64,000 bases of DNA, from the NCBI GenBank assembly GCA_009760855.2, contig WPIO01000032.1, forward strand, positions 2,985,001 through 3,049,000. Reading direction: 5' to 3'. Below are positions 36,801 through 44,215 of this stretch, piece after piece; position 1 is the stretch's first letter, and each line of letters begins with the position of its first letter. Below the pieces are notes generated by a model. The model ran no database searches and was not told where the DNA came from. It saw nothing but the letters and a program-made list of their open reading frames with translations. A program made the position numbers and the translations under genes. The DNA is from Cristatella mucedo (taxonomy: Eukaryota; Bryozoa; Phylactolaemata; Cristatellidae).

Positions 36801-39800
36801 AGGCAAATCGTAGTAGATTATGTATTATATGTATTGCCCATTCTTTTTAGTCTGCAAAGGTGCTTGGTGAAGCTGTCGGCTTGCGTCCCCACAGGCATGC
36901 TCTAAAGATCAGTGCTGAAGCTATTATTCACAAGGGTCAACCACGTCAGGTATTGCACACCCCAATCGATTTCCTGCATGATTGTAAGTATCTTTCTGTG
37001 ATAGCATCATTTTGGAAGTTTTAGTCATCCTTTAAGAAGGTGTTTAGTTGCTTTCTTTATAATCAGGGTAAGGTCGAGCAAATTCTTAGTCGCCTCACCT
37101 GGAGTTCTCAGTAGCAGGTGCACAAGCTTTGTGTAGCTGCAAAGCTGCCACCCTCATTGTCATAGACTCCTGTGCTAGTTTGTCTCTGTTACTAAATTTG
37201 CTTCCTTACGAGGTCAACCTGCCAAGATCATTAATGTGCCGACAATGCAAAACCGGAGAGTTTGAATGTCGTGCCATTCGGATCATTTTCCCATTTATTA
37301 ACTTTCATGCAACTTTGGAGCAGTAACACGAGTTATAATCATAAATAATAAAATATAAATATAAATAATATAAATAATAAATATATAATATAATAATATA
37401 TATATATATATATATATAATTTAATATAATAAAAAAATAATATATAATAATATAACATATATATATATATTTATATTATTATATTTATATGATATTATTA
37501 TTATATATAATAAAATAAAATAATATATACTATAATAATAATAAATATATAATATAAATATAAATAATAATGAAATATTTACATAGCACCTTAAGAGAGC
37601 TATCTCTTCTAGGCACTTCAGGTATGTAATGTAATGGAGTGTATCTTCGTAACTCTACAAAGCCGCAAAGACTATGTGAGTTTACTTAGGCGAGTTTTGT
37701 ATTGCCCACTCACGGCTTAAGCGGCTTTCGGTACACATTCGGTGGCCAATAGACTTTATCTCACGCAACAAAGAGAAACTGAGAATCATAGCTGAGACAG
37801 AACAGCCGTTGAAGTATTGAGTAACATAGAAGTATTAGCTCAGAATGGCTGGGAAGGATGTGCCATAGTGGGCAGCTAGAGAGTAGTGGTCATTGTATAA
37901 GAATCGTGAAATTGAGTTTCACAGCCTAGGACTTGCAGAGCAAAAGCTTCTGTCGAAAACGGCCTTTAGTCGGAGGAATGGAACGGCTAATTTATTTTCC
38001 TTACAGAACCTGAGGGCACGAGGAGGCTGAAACTGGTGCAGCACTTCAGCTAGGTTTGGAGGAGCCAATCCGAGGGCGGCCTTGTGGGTCAGTGTAAAAA
38101 CTTTGCTCTGTTACTGTTGATCAACCGGCAGCCATCCTAGCTCTTTTAGCATAGGAGACACAAGGTCAAACCTCTGGGATTCGCAAACCAGCCTTGCAGC
38201 TATATTCATAGCTATCTGCAGTGGCCTAGTGGTTCTTTTCGGTAGCCCAGCCAAAAGGGAACAGTAAACGAGGTATGCTATAAAGGGAACACATCTACGG
38301 CTTAGATGGATGACCTCAATGTGTGACTAAGAACCAGCAGTTGGTTGTTAGCTCTCATTCACTTCAAAGGAGCTATTTTGTAATTGAAGAGAGTTATCGC
38401 AGAATAGAAGCAGCATACAGCCGTGTCTGCATACGTCAGGTGTTGTCGCTAATGGCTAGTGATGTAAACACTGAGAGCTGCTTTGGTCCAGTGGTTAAGG
38501 TGCTCGCCCCGACAAAGGTCTGGCTGAGGTCGTGGGCTCGAGCTCGGAGGCACACGTGAAGTGCCTGAATAGAGATTAAGTTCTCTTGTGGTGCTATACA
38601 AATGAATTATATATATTTTTAATTATATAATGTTCTGGACATGCTTATGCTAGTTAGCTGTTTTTTAGCACGTCTCGAATCCTGTATCGGCGTTGAGGAA
38701 CGAGCTTGTGTACGGTGCTGTTCTCTGCTTTTGCACTTTCCATGCAAGAGACTCCACAGTTAACTCTTTCGAGGGTGCCTGCAGAAGCAAGCTGCTCCTT
38801 AGTCACTAGATAAGCATTGCACAATGTCCCATGCCAGCTGCAGCCATCTCTACAGCTACTGTCTACCTGCCGATGTTGATACGATGGTCAACAGAAATGG
38901 TGCTGCTGACACTGTAGGATAGCTAGTATTGGTACTCAGCATCGCACGAAGGAGCCAGCATCACTGAAAATGTACTTAAACCAACTGCGATGCCTTTGAG
39001 ACGCCGGGATTTTATTTGGCACTAGCGCAGCGATCAGGAGCATGCCATGCAGCAGCAAAGGCGTTTTTGAGATCGACCAAAATCTCGGTATCCTCTGGTA
39101 ACTCTATCGCCATGGCTAAGTATCGAGCCTGATCTGCACCTCATTGCAGCCTTTAGGGTGCTCTGGAGCTAATTGTACGATCTGTGCATTTTGTATTTTT
39201 CTCTCAAGTCTTGTTTATGACTCCACTTCAATGTGGCAAAATGCTTCTGAATTGCGTTTGGTGTCATTATTGTGAACCCACATACAAGAGTTGAACATAA
39301 TTTACAGTGGAGCCACATCTTATTTGCATAAATCACTTAAGTCAAATTATGAATGTGAATGTATGCAAATCTGAAGTAATACGTACAGAAGGCAGTACAT
39401 GGTTAATTGCTTATCGAAAATATTGTACTTTCTAGTAAATTGGTGGCTTGATTAAACTACGAGTTGACTTTACGTGCAAAACTGTAGGGAACCAGATCAG
39501 AGCATTCATTATAGTAAGGAATTTCGATTGCCACCCATGTTACTTCATTTCGACCACCCACTTGCTTTCACAACTGCTGCTCGTGAAATTATTTATGATA
39601 ATGTGCATTCTTCGACTCTGATTTCTCCTTGTACATCTGCGAAGTGCCTGCCTAGTATGTACGGGCTGTCAACGGATGTCACTATTCCTTCGGATGATTG
39701 CAAATGAGCATCACAGTTTGGATGATCATGGGCAAGGACAGTATGCTCCATGGTGCACCCCAGAGCTTTGAGCAGTTGAGCAAATGTGCCACGATAGCAG

Positions 39801-40173
39801 TAAAATTGGTGCATTTCTGTCGTTGTCTGTGGCCAGTGCTGCTACCCGGCATGATATCCTCTAGATCCCTTGTGTGCTGATAGATCAACCATGTCATTGT
39901 CACATTCTGTCCCCTCCCGCAACCCAGTCCTTCATCGTGTATTGAACCAAGTGCTCTACTTCGATGCGATGTCTTGTGAATATTCTTTAGATCGTGCACA
40001 ACTATGGCCATGGTGGCAACGGTGTGGCTTGGAGTTGGGGAAGTGCAGTGCTAGCAGCTCGTCTTGTCAGCAATGCAGTTCAAGCTTTAGACAAGGAGGG
40101 GGCCTGCAAGGCAATGGCAGGCTGTAAACCAGATGGCTCTAAAGTGCATGCTGGTCCTACCAGCAAGCTTTAG
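5501..40173 (+). CDS. DDO: D-aspartate oxidase-like FAD flavoenzyme, 9 coding exons, 369 aa, peroxisomal
   Basis: The spliced CDS joins 5501-5697, 13333-13456, 15102-15190, 16212-16280, 17893-17947, 30249-30424, 33262-33379, 36851-36949 and 39991-40173 (1110 nt with stop). Family members oxidise D-amino acids (D-Asp, D-Glu for DASPO) to 2-oxo acids, NH3 and H2O2, using FAD, in peroxisomes. Seen: Rossmann GAGVIG (8-13) with Asp34 ending strand 2; TTSDIAAG (40-47); VVNCAGLG (186-193); IRGQ (206-209); TYIYP (232-236); GGTKQ (244-248); VGLRPHR (285-291), whose Arg288 matches the family's carboxylate-binding Arg; HNYGHGG (312-318), fitting the DAO signature through Ala328; C-terminal SKL. Length fits the family (about 340-370). 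TYIYP and GGTKQ look more like DASPO than DAAO. Odd: Lys247 where vertebrate DASPO has Arg, and a Cys/Lys-rich tail before SKL. No frameshift or internal stop. The model was read by eye without transcripts. Confidence 0.9.
5855..7905 (+). mobile_element. LINE-A copy, 5'-truncated, decayed (intron 1)
   Basis: Homology to the copy at 26450 starts near 5855 (GCAAAGGCCAAGTCTAGCTT) and runs through RT and the C-terminal region to the hairpin tail and (ATT)n at 7878-7903. Frame pieces include [13 protein letters not shown] and DLADRFS. The catalytic box at 6852-6863 reads YADG instead of YADD, and there are several stops and frameshifts. It is not functional. Confidence 0.85.
8060..8690 (+). pseudogene. 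Highly decayed LINE-B reverse transcriptase fossil (intron 1)
   Basis: The frame around 8105-8400 aligns with the LINE-B RT at 45.8 kb: [11 protein letters not shown] against NDILRGNDDGN, and [13 protein letters not shown] against DTIDHEVLLERLR. Later, [12 protein letters not shown] against CGVPQGSVLGPL, and at 8592-8675 [20 protein letters not shown] against CLPQWLVKNLTSSLVLSRLD. Frames shift several times. This is the oldest-looking LINE-B copy here. Confidence 0.7.
10498..10519. repeat. Perfect 10-bp-arm palindrome
   Basis: AGCCGTGGCC and GGCCACGGCT are separated by AA. No surrounding element explains it. Confidence 0.9.
10906..10934. repeat. 11-bp tandem repeat, about 2.6 copies
   Basis: The unit ACGTGACATGG is repeated without mismatch. 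Confidence 0.9.
12935..13020 (+). repeat. Possible tRNA-derived SINE relic
   Basis: ATAGCTCAGTTGGTACAGC is a good tRNA D-arm/box-A match. About 50 bases later GATCGGGTTGAATTTT is a weak box B, followed by TTCACTGCCAATCTGATTGC, which resembles the SINE-1 body (TTTATTGCCAACTGCAAGC). The anticodon arm does not fold convincingly, so this is not a functional tRNA. Confidence 0.4.
13333..13456 (+). CDS. DDO: Oxidase exon 2 (residues 66-107)
   Basis: The acceptor is TTTTCCACTGCAG and the donor AAG/GTATTT. The first base completes Ser66 from exon 1 (AG+T), then 41 codons include WDWLNSLE and [11 protein letters not shown]. This matches the family segment ending in the (V/I)SG(W/Y) strand. It ends in phase 0. 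The low similarity of single residues is offset by the exact phase match and the position in the family order. Confidence 0.85.
13793..13960 (+). repeat. Unclassified dispersed repeat, copy 1 (intron 2)
   Basis: Shares with the complement of 32865-33063, in the same order: GCTGARTCATAGT, TCACGGAARACAA, TGCAYCATCTYGCCAC and GCTTTAATTAGTAGAGAT. I recognise no coding frame or tRNA head. Confidence 0.6.
14395..14996 (+). mobile_element. LINE-B 3' fragment (intron 2)
   Basis: It covers the RT C-terminal region ([20 protein letters not shown], then [19 protein letters not shown] and [12 protein letters not shown]) and the 3'UTR, down to GAGTTACAGACGGAGATACA at 14964. It is very close to 46560-47130, which suggests both are young. 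Here the AGA (Arg) codon of AGPRLW is intact. It ends about 106 bp before exon 3. Confidence 0.88.
15102..15190 (+). CDS. DDO: Oxidase exon 3 (residues 108-137)
   Basis: The acceptor is CTATGTTGCAG and the donor AGG/GTAAGG. It encodes [20 protein letters not shown] and on to FPTLPIG. This is the variable segment that in the family reads as a loop, then GFRK(M/L)T..EL..FP. It ends in phase 2 and Gly137 is completed by exon 4. Confidence 0.85.
15279..15975 (-). mobile_element. LINE-A 3' fragment, inverted (intron 3)
   Basis: The complement ends in (ATT)n at 15282-15300, preceded by the tail hairpin region (AAAAAGAGACTTAGTTTTCT). Further in are the family's AACTTAAAA-type end of the coding part and the RT C-terminal region, to about 15975. 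It is strongly diverged and non-coding. Confidence 0.75.
16212..16280 (+). CDS. DDO: Oxidase exon 4 (residues 137-160), micro-exon
   Basis: A 69-nt exon between CTAGCTTGCAG and AAG/GTAATG. It encodes [20 protein letters not shown] and SA, matching the family stretch with FTT, then an acidic-Cys pair and YLPWL. One base completes Gly137; two bases are left for Arg160. Gene finders could easily miss it, but without it the family segment before the GG loop is absent. Confidence 0.82.
16616..16775 (+). mobile_element. SINE-1 copy (intron 4)
   Basis: A head with GGAGGTAAGGTGCTC and box B GGTTTCGAATC is followed by GATTCTTTATTGCCAACTGC, GGTGATATCCGTTAAGG, CTTCTGCCGCTATAAAAATG and AGGCTGTTAAATCAG. 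It is a diverged but full-length-looking copy. Confidence 0.75.
17893..17947 (+). CDS. DDO: Oxidase exon 5 (residues 160-178), micro-exon
   Basis: A 55-nt exon after GCTGTTTTTTTAG, ending GAG/GTAATG. It encodes [18 protein letters not shown], the family's 'long loop then strand' unit (...GG....R.. .(L/F).E). The first base completes Arg160 and it ends in phase 0. It precedes the 12.3-kb intron 5. Confidence 0.82.
18048..18150 (-). mobile_element. LINE-A tail scrap
   Basis: The complement carries the (ATT)n tract (18050-18070 on +) and AGAGACTAAGCTCTCTGAGA, the family hairpin in degenerate form. Only about 100 bp remain. Confidence 0.6.
19017..19222 (-). mobile_element. SINE-1 with internal minisatellite
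   Basis: The complement reads GGTGAGCCGTGATGGCACAC, TAGGTAAGGCGGTTGC, box B GGATTCGAATCC, GGGCGATCCTTTATCGC and a tail AGGCTGTTAAATCAGCTAG. Inside, GCAGTAGTACT-type units are repeated at 19082-19125, which lengthens this copy. Confidence 0.82.
19885..20050 (+). mobile_element. LINE-A 3' tail, + copy of an inverted pair
   Basis: CATATAAAGTGCCTAGAGAG, then GATCGACTTCTCCGAGGATG and (ATT)n at 20033-20049. This is the 3' end of LINE-A. Confidence 0.75.
20037..20292 (-). mobile_element. LINE-A 3' end, minus copy of the inverted pair
   Basis: The complement shows the 3'UTR (CATGCTGCCACTAACC-like, then GTGCCTACATAGAGATTAAT) ending in the same (ATT)n tract used by the + copy. The two elements therefore meet tail-to-tail over one microsatellite. 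Confidence 0.75.
21577..21616. repeat. (ATT)n/(TA)n microsatellite
   Basis: TTATTATTATTA is followed by about 14 TA units. Confidence 0.9.
21811..21850. repeat. (GT)n microsatellite
   Basis: About 15 GT units at 21811-21840, then CTGTGTGTGTATATATG. Confidence 0.9.
21889..21926. repeat. 17-bp-arm perfect inverted repeat
   Basis: ATACACAGCTGAATATA at 21889-21905 and its exact complement at 21910-21926, with a 4-base loop. The left flank CAGACTGAGATACAC and the right flank (minus strand) both resemble the LINE-B terminus, so two LINE-B ends may meet here. Confidence 0.85.
21922..22565 (-). mobile_element. LINE-B 3' fragment, decayed
   Basis: The complement of 21927-21955 reads as the LINE-B terminus (TTGTGGAGTTACAGAAGGAC). 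Scattered blocks of the RT C-terminal/3'UTR follow to about 22565. It is very diverged. Confidence 0.6.
22638..22741. repeat. 51-bp tandem duplication
   Basis: TGACCGTGGAC, AGGTGKTCTGAATAAAACTA and GTAAAMGTCTKTCAATC occur in the same order at 22638 and 22689. Confidence 0.85.
23100..24640 (-). mobile_element. LINE-B-like element with endonuclease remnant
   Basis: The 3' end near 23100-23150 resembles the LINE-B terminus. Near 24420-24550 the complement reads [20 protein letters not shown] and, frame-shifted, [15 protein letters not shown]. This corresponds to the GDFN...DDP and GHTLDL segments of apurinic-type endonucleases of CR1/L2-like LINEs. Frames are broken throughout. Whether it is one element or two overlapping ones is unclear. 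Confidence 0.55.
24643..24694 (-). mobile_element. SINE-1 head only
   Basis: The complement reads GTGAGCCGTGATGGCTCACT, AGGTAATGCGGTTGC and CACGACCTCG, that is box A and the region after it, then stops where the LINE-B-like sequence begins. The downstream half is absent. Confidence 0.7.
25406..25591 (+). mobile_element. SINE-1, best-preserved copy
   Basis: The head GGTGAGCCGTGATGGCACAC plus TAGGTAAGGCGG is a box A. GTGGGTTCGATTCCTGC is a near-canonical box B. The body is GGGCGATCCTTTATGGC and GTGATAGCCGTAAAAGCTC, and the tail GGCTGTTTATTCAGCTAG plus (ATTT)n. This copy suits use as the family reference. Confidence 0.88.
26450..27052 (+). pseudogene. LINE-A endonuclease (EEP-type) partial frame
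   Basis: A 200-codon open stretch carrying the second half of an apurinic/apyrimidinic-type endonuclease: the YCPP turn, a mutated GDFN box (GVFN), the T-x-GHTLDQIF segment and SDH near the end. Such enzymes nick the target for target-primed reverse transcription. The N-terminal catalytic half is missing, so it cannot be active. Confidence 0.8.
26995..28938 (+). pseudogene. LINE-A reverse transcriptase, frame-broken
   Basis: It is spread over three frames. Motifs in order: [16 protein letters not shown] (start of RT region), [20 protein letters not shown]-like fingers, [59 protein letters not shown] and [15 protein letters not shown]. It copies element RNA at the nick. The frame breaks exclude a full product. 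Confidence 0.85.
30249..30424 (+). CDS. DDO: Oxidase exon 6 (residues 179-237)
   Basis: The acceptor is ATTCTTTCTTACAG and the donor CCCAC/GTAGGT. It encodes [27 protein letters not shown] and TYIYP, all close to D-aspartate oxidases. Tyr235 matches the substrate-carboxylate Tyr of DASPO. The unspliced frame hits TAG at 30426, which supports splicing at 30425. The intron is phase 2. Confidence 0.92.
30987..31210 (+). mobile_element. SINE-1 with expanded minisatellite tail (intron 6)
   Basis: The head GGTGAGCCGTGGTGGCACAC and TTGGTAAGGCGGTTGCTC is clear, but box B is damaged (GAGGTCTGGCGATTCC). The body GTGGGCGATCCTTTATTGCC is followed at 31108-31207 by four or five imperfect CCTTCCTCTATACAAAA units in place of the usual tail. 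Confidence 0.78.
31713..31860 (-). mobile_element. SINE-2 (intron 6)
   Basis: The complement reads TGACCCAGTGGCTAAAGTGC, the GACCAAGGTCTGGCC core, box B GGGTTCGAGCCC, and the tail AGCACCAGAATAGAGATTAA with TTCTCTTACGGTG. Confidence 0.8.
32150..32335 (+). mobile_element. LINE-A 3'UTR and tail (intron 6)
   Basis: GTCACTAACCAATCAATT and AAAGCACCTGGATAGAGATT, then AAGTTTGTTTAAGCCACC and (ATT)n near 32315. This is a degraded 3' end. Confidence 0.6.
32865..33063 (-). repeat. Unclassified dispersed repeat, copy 2 (intron 6)
   Basis: On the complement it matches 13793-13960 in the same block order. Its extra AT-rich stretch (about 33000-33030) is missing from the other copy. Confidence 0.6.
33070..33240 (+). 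mobile_element. SINE-1, immediately upstream of exon 7
   Basis: GGAGTGAAGGTGCTGGCTC is the head, GTGGGGTCGAATCCTGCAGT box B, then GGGCGATCCTTTATTGCC and AGGCTGTTAAATCAGC. It ends about 20 bp before exon 7, so its end abuts the polypyrimidine tract and may have displaced the native branch-point region. Confidence 0.8.
33262..33379 (+). CDS. DDO: Oxidase exon 7 (residues 237-276)
   Basis: The acceptor is TTTTTCCTTGTAG and the donor CAG/GTGTGT. It encodes [20 protein letters not shown] followed by a helix with [14 protein letters not shown] aligns with GGTRQ of vertebrate DASPO and GGIFQ of DAAO, so Lys247 takes the place of a substrate-binding Arg. It ends in phase 0. Confidence 0.9.
34650..36090 (-). 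mobile_element. LINE-A, interrupted minus copy (intron 7)
   Basis: The complement runs from LLPFLSK-type RT sequence (end near 36090) through to the hairpin tail and (ATT)n at 34650-34678. It is split at about 35809-35925 by a second short LINE-A 3' end. The RT frame is broken. Confidence 0.85.
35809..35925 (-). mobile_element. Short LINE-A 3'-end insertion nested in another LINE-A
   Basis: An AATAATAATAATGCACTTGA start and a further 90 bp of tail/3'UTR on the complement interrupt the host element. The flanks GAGTTTA (35802-35808) and GAGTTCA (35926-) look like a slightly diverged target-site duplication. Confidence 0.75.
36851..36949 (+). CDS. DDO: Oxidase exon 8 (residues 277-309)
   Basis: The acceptor is ATTCTTTTTAG and the donor CAG/GTATTG. 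It has 33 whole codons including [14 protein letters not shown]. The G-x-R-P-x-R core carries Arg288, equivalent to the conserved Arg that holds the substrate alpha-carboxylate in this family. Confidence 0.9.
37341..37570. repeat. AT-rich (TA/TAA/TAAA) microsatellite complex
   Basis: Nearly pure A/T: AATAATATAAATAATAA-type and (TA)n arrays, in intron 8. Confidence 0.9.
37572..37622 (-). mobile_element. LINE-A tail scrap
   Basis: The complement holds AGTGCCTAGAAGAGATAGCT with CTCTTAAGGTGC, the tail hairpin only. It lies between the AT array and the next LINE-B. Confidence 0.55.
37625..38280 (-). mobile_element. LINE-B 3' fragment (intron 8)
   Basis: The complement carries the RT C-terminal part ([12 protein letters not shown]-like, LKELGWLPV), then the 3'UTR, and ends in TTACGAAGATACAC plus (TTACA)n at 37626-37645. 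It is moderately diverged with indels. Confidence 0.8.
38473..38615 (+). mobile_element. SINE-2 (intron 8)
   Basis: TTTGGTCCAGTGGTTAAGGT, GCTCGCCCCGACAAAGGTCT, box B GTGGGCTCGAGC, and the tail AAGTGCCTGAATAGAGATTA with TTCTCTTGTGGTGCTATAC. This is one of the clearest copies. Confidence 0.85.
38620..39990. other. End of intron 8, unassigned
   Basis: No repeat or exon recognised. A 77-codon open frame at 39474-39707 has no family motif that I know. Confidence 0.5.
39991..40173 (+). CDS. DDO: Oxidase exon 9 (residues 310-369, stop, PTS1)
   Basis: The acceptor is TGAATATTCTTTAG. It encodes [19 protein letters not shown], which satisfies the D-amino-acid oxidase signature pattern, then a helix ([18 protein letters not shown]), a Cys/Lys-rich linker and SKL, with stop TAG at 40171-40173. 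SKL is the classic peroxisomal targeting signal 1. I see no AATAAA in the first kilobase downstream; the first clear one is near 41582. Confidence 0.92.
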   Translation: MVHNYGHGGNGVAWSWGSAVLAARLVSNAVQALDKEGACKAMAGCKPDGSKVHAGPTSKL

Positions 40174-41640
40174 ATTGCATTGTGAACAATGGGTCTATCC
40201 GGCGAGAGCAGTGGCTCTATTGACCATGCTAAGATGTTTACGTGGTCTTACTTCTGCCACTGTTCTGCAATCATGCGACCTGTAGAGAAAGCCTATATTT
40301 ACGACAGCTAGTTCAATCATGGAAGCCGAGCCTGGTGCTGCAAAAGATTACTCGCGTGGATATGAGGCACTTCCTTAGTTTTGCGTTTACATTTGATATA
40401 ATCTTAAAACTCGTTTGTCATGTTGATCTGCTGTCAGTATCTTCAGTAGGCAGCACAAAATAGATCGCTTTGGTTGCACTAGTTTTGGCCTGGAAAAGTC
40501 TCTGATATATGAAAGTTCTGCTACCATGAATATGTATCTTTTCTCTTTCCATCCAAAGTGATTAAGTATGCTTCGAGTGCATGAGCTCAAAATGTTGATG
40601 CTCAAAATGTTGATGCTACCTGCTAGCACCACCGGATATTATTGAAATTTCCTGTGATTGACTTGCTATGATTCTAGTCAGAGCTTTCTCTTAGTAATCA
40701 CCAAGTTGTTAATTAGCAACAGCTCTACCATGTGTGTGCATTTCAGTGTGCCTGAATATATGTACCTCATTGTTGTTACCAACAGTGCAGCTGCCTTATC
40801 AAGAAGAGAACCATGTTACCGATAAGATGATGGGTAGCCTTGTACTGATCAAGCAAAACACTGGTAGCTACCAGCATAGGGTAACGGAAAAGCTAATCTA
40901 GGCCTGCAGCCGACGATGTGATGTCTCTCCCGTAGAAGAACGTTTTTAGATTGAAAAGCCGTGTCAATGGCCATGAAGTGCTCTAGTGGTGACACCCTTC
41001 TAGACTGACAGTAGGAGTCGCGTATACAGTCATGCCGACAGAGTCAAAGTCATCGCTGGTGCTCAGGAAAAAAAGATAAAGCGTTTTTAGCAACCTTCTA
41101 CCAGAAATGGGAGACCACTGACCGTCCGGTCAACAGCTGCCGATCGATAAACTCCACTGCTGAGGCGGGACAATTATAAAAACTGGAAAATAGCTGCTGC
41201 CTAGTTGTACAGGGCAGTTGGAATTTGGCGGGTTCCTGACTTTTTTCAAAAAAGAGTTTTATTAGACTAGGGAGACTGTCATTGGCTGTCTCTGGTAACG
41301 TACCCAAATGCAATTTGCACATTACTGAGCCGAGCAAGCCGGGCGATTAGCAAGAGCTACTGAGCTCGGCCAGTTATTCCGGCTAGTTATGGCAGTGCAC
41401 CTTCCGAGGGCTTTGAAGATCAGCTTCAAGGCTACCTCTATGATGCTGGTTCTGCTTTCAAGTTGGACGTGCAAAAATGTAGTCCCATGAGATCAATCAA
41501 ACCTGAATACAAATGTAGCTACTTGCTGCTATGCTTGTTGCCAAACACTGGAAAATAGCAGATGGCATCCGGATGGATACAAATAAAAAGCAATTTGAGA
41601 AATCTATAGGCACATGGTTTCAGCCTCACCCAGACTTAGA
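40174..41640. other. 3' flank of the oxidase gene
   Basis: Presumably 3'UTR at its start. I see no canonical AATAAA until about 41582, so the cleavage site is undetermined. There is a 12-13 bp direct repeat CTCAAAATGTTGATG at 40587-40616 and no other gene. Confidence 0.45.
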
Positions 41641-41649
41641 TCCTAATTT

Positions 41650-42140
41650 AGCATTAACCGTGAGTGAATAGCACTCAGCAAGTATGCCCACTTTCAACTA
41701 CTTAGCATTGCGACCGTCTGGACTTGGTTAGATAAGAATACCACAGCCAAGCTGGTGCACGAATTTGTGACATATCGTCGAGACTTCTGTAACTCACGAC
41801 TCGCAAGGCTTCCTACCAGTGCAATTAGATACGGGTAGTTTGGGAGAGCAAGGCTTATATTTCGTGACCGTCACTCCGGGTGTAGTACTCCAGTTCTCAC
41901 CAACCTGCACTGGCTCCCCCATCAAGGAGCGTATTGACTTTAAGGTTGTGCCACTCGCTTGTAGCTCCCTTTACTCCTTTACTCAACTGTCTGAAATACT
42001 TTCTCACCAGGCTTCCCACTTGAACTATTCCCTCACCTGAATCTGACTGGTCGCTTGGCTGTGCCCCTAAAACAAACCTCAAACCCTCTAGAGACCCTGC
42101 TTTCACTTCGTATTTTCCCGATCCATGGAGTGCGGCTGCA
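41650..42140 (+). mobile_element. LINE-A RT C-terminal fragment, decayed, no tail
   Basis: GTTAGATAAGAATACCACAG, GTGCACGAATTTGTGACATA and the codons for CTPVLTNLHWLPH-type sequence align with 28490-28900. The 3'UTR and (ATT)n are missing. Confidence 0.75.
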
Positions 42141-42141
42141 A

Positions 42142-43750
42142 AAAGCTAATCCTACCTGTACTTGGCGATGTTTGCTCGTTTGTGTGTCGAAGTTGTGCAC
42201 GTCAACACCAACCAACTGGCTCACGAGGTACTCTCATACGGTCTACCTAGTGCTTGATAGCTATTGCCCGCCTACTGCAGCCGTTCCACTATCGAATGTG
42301 TGCCCACCGCTGGCACACATACACGACCGAGCCCAGGCGTAATTTCGCATGCGTCCAAAGCATGATGTGCTGTCAGCCTACATTACGTTTTCCAATGACT
42401 CGAGATCCAAAAAGAGAATAAAAAACCGCTTTTTCCTCTCAGTCTTTGCACTACGCATGTGAATTATCTGTGGTATGCTTGCTAGTGGTGAAATTGATTA
42501 TGTTCTCACAAATCAATTGACATGCTTCCGGTCCAGAATTTCAAATGTATTGAGAGTTTTAGCCCTTAGGGGCTATGCATAAATATTTAATAAGAATAAT
42601 AAATATTATTCTAGTTTAGTTGCCTCGTATAGATGGTGCTTTAAGATTTAAACCTTGGTAGAAGTCTATGAAAGTTAGCAGTCAAGACTGCAGTCACGTA
42701 TTTTTCTTTTAGCAGATATTTAATATATTAAAGCAGGGTAGCAAATGATTTAAAGCCTTTTCAAGTACGTGAGGGCATATTTCACCGAACAGTATCAAAG
42801 CCAATAAGTTTTTGGGCACGCTCGGTTGCTGCCTCTCCCAAAGTGCCTCATCGGAAGTTCTGCCCGCCAGCTTTTAAAATTGCCTTTATGAACTGGAGCA
42901 TTATCCCACTGCTAACGGATTTAGAACATGGAACTGCATGTTCTCAGGCTATACACGCTAACGAATAGGCCAAGGGAACTACCTGTCTTATTCCAAAACA
43001 AGTTAAATAAGCAAATCACATATTCCTTAAAGGAAAAAAGCCATCTGTCCCCACTGCTTTTATATTAAGAAAAGCAATAGTGATAGATTTTATCGCTGGA
43101 GTATTGAAGTAAAGGTTATTTCTTGGAGTTCTTATATTGTTACTGGCTTTATTTACATAGCCAGGTGAGCGGCAACTTGAAATGCTCAAAGTAATTTAAG
43201 TTACTAAGCTTGTGATAATAATTTTTAAAATTACCTGCAGTTAACATGGTGTCAAAGTATTACAACACTAATGAATCTCACCAGGCTGTAAACTTGTATA
43301 TCAAACTTTAAATAAATGCACGTGGATGTATGTGCTATCCGCGGTACTTCCATCGGCAATCAGCGAAGACAGCAGCAATCACTAACTTTAATGGCACCGT
43401 GACCACGTCTGAGGTTCGAGGTTAGGTTTATGGGCCAATAATGACGGCTTAAATTAATTTAAATGTAAAAAGTGAAAATAAATTAATTTTTATAGTGCTA
43501 AACTACCCAGCAGACAAACTTTGTATGCCGATCAAACGGAGAGACGCTTTTATCTTACTTTAGGCAGATACAATTCTAGGAAGTATAAGACAGCACCTAA
43601 AGTGAAAACGTAATAAACTGTGAAAGAATATAAACTCAAAAACTTAAGAAAAAATCTCTAGCTACTAGAAATGCTTCAAAAAGGCAATACAAAGAATGCA
43701 ATTTTAGATAATATTATATTTTGTGTATATAATTTAGATTCCGAGGCACT
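42142..43750. other. Unassigned
   Basis: AT-rich sequence without motif, repeat homology or exon that I can support. Confidence 0.5.
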
Positions 43751-43751
43751 T

Positions 43752-44215
43752 TAATAATAATAATAATAGTAATGCACTTGATAAAGCGCCCTCAGAGAAC
43801 TCAGTGAGTAATATCATGCTTGATAAACAAACATCATGAACAACATGTTTAGGAGCGACATGCACAGGGTCAGCATGCAAATGTGGTTAGTGGCAGCATG
43901 CACAGTGTCAGCACGCATAAGCACATGAAGGACGAATGAAAGGGACCCACTAAATGCTGTCGTAAATAGGTGTGTTTTTAAGTTCATTTTAAATGTGGTC
44001 AGGTCAGGGGATGTTCTGACGCAGGTCGGGAGGCAGTTTCAGGCTTTGGGAGCATACGAACTAAATGCACGGTCTCCAAAGGATTTGAGGTTTGTATGAG
44101 GTATTTGTAGACTTAGATTCCAAAAAGCGGTGGTACGATGTTTGGCCTGATAGGGGAGTAGATCTGAGAGATAGGCTGGAGCCAAAGAATGAAGTGACCT
44201 AAAAGTGAGCGACTT
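43752..44215 (-). mobile_element. LINE-A 3' fragment
   Basis: The complement runs from the RT C-terminal end ([10 protein letters not shown]-type) through the 3'UTR to the tail. About 75 bp is deleted between GAGTTCTCTGAGGGCGC (at 43785) and the CATGATATTACTCAC stretch. It is followed by an unrelated 150 bp. Confidence 0.8.

Noticed and set aside
39474-39707. 77-codon + frame just before exon 9
   Set aside because: Protein-like, but no family, no splice support, and it lies in intron 8.
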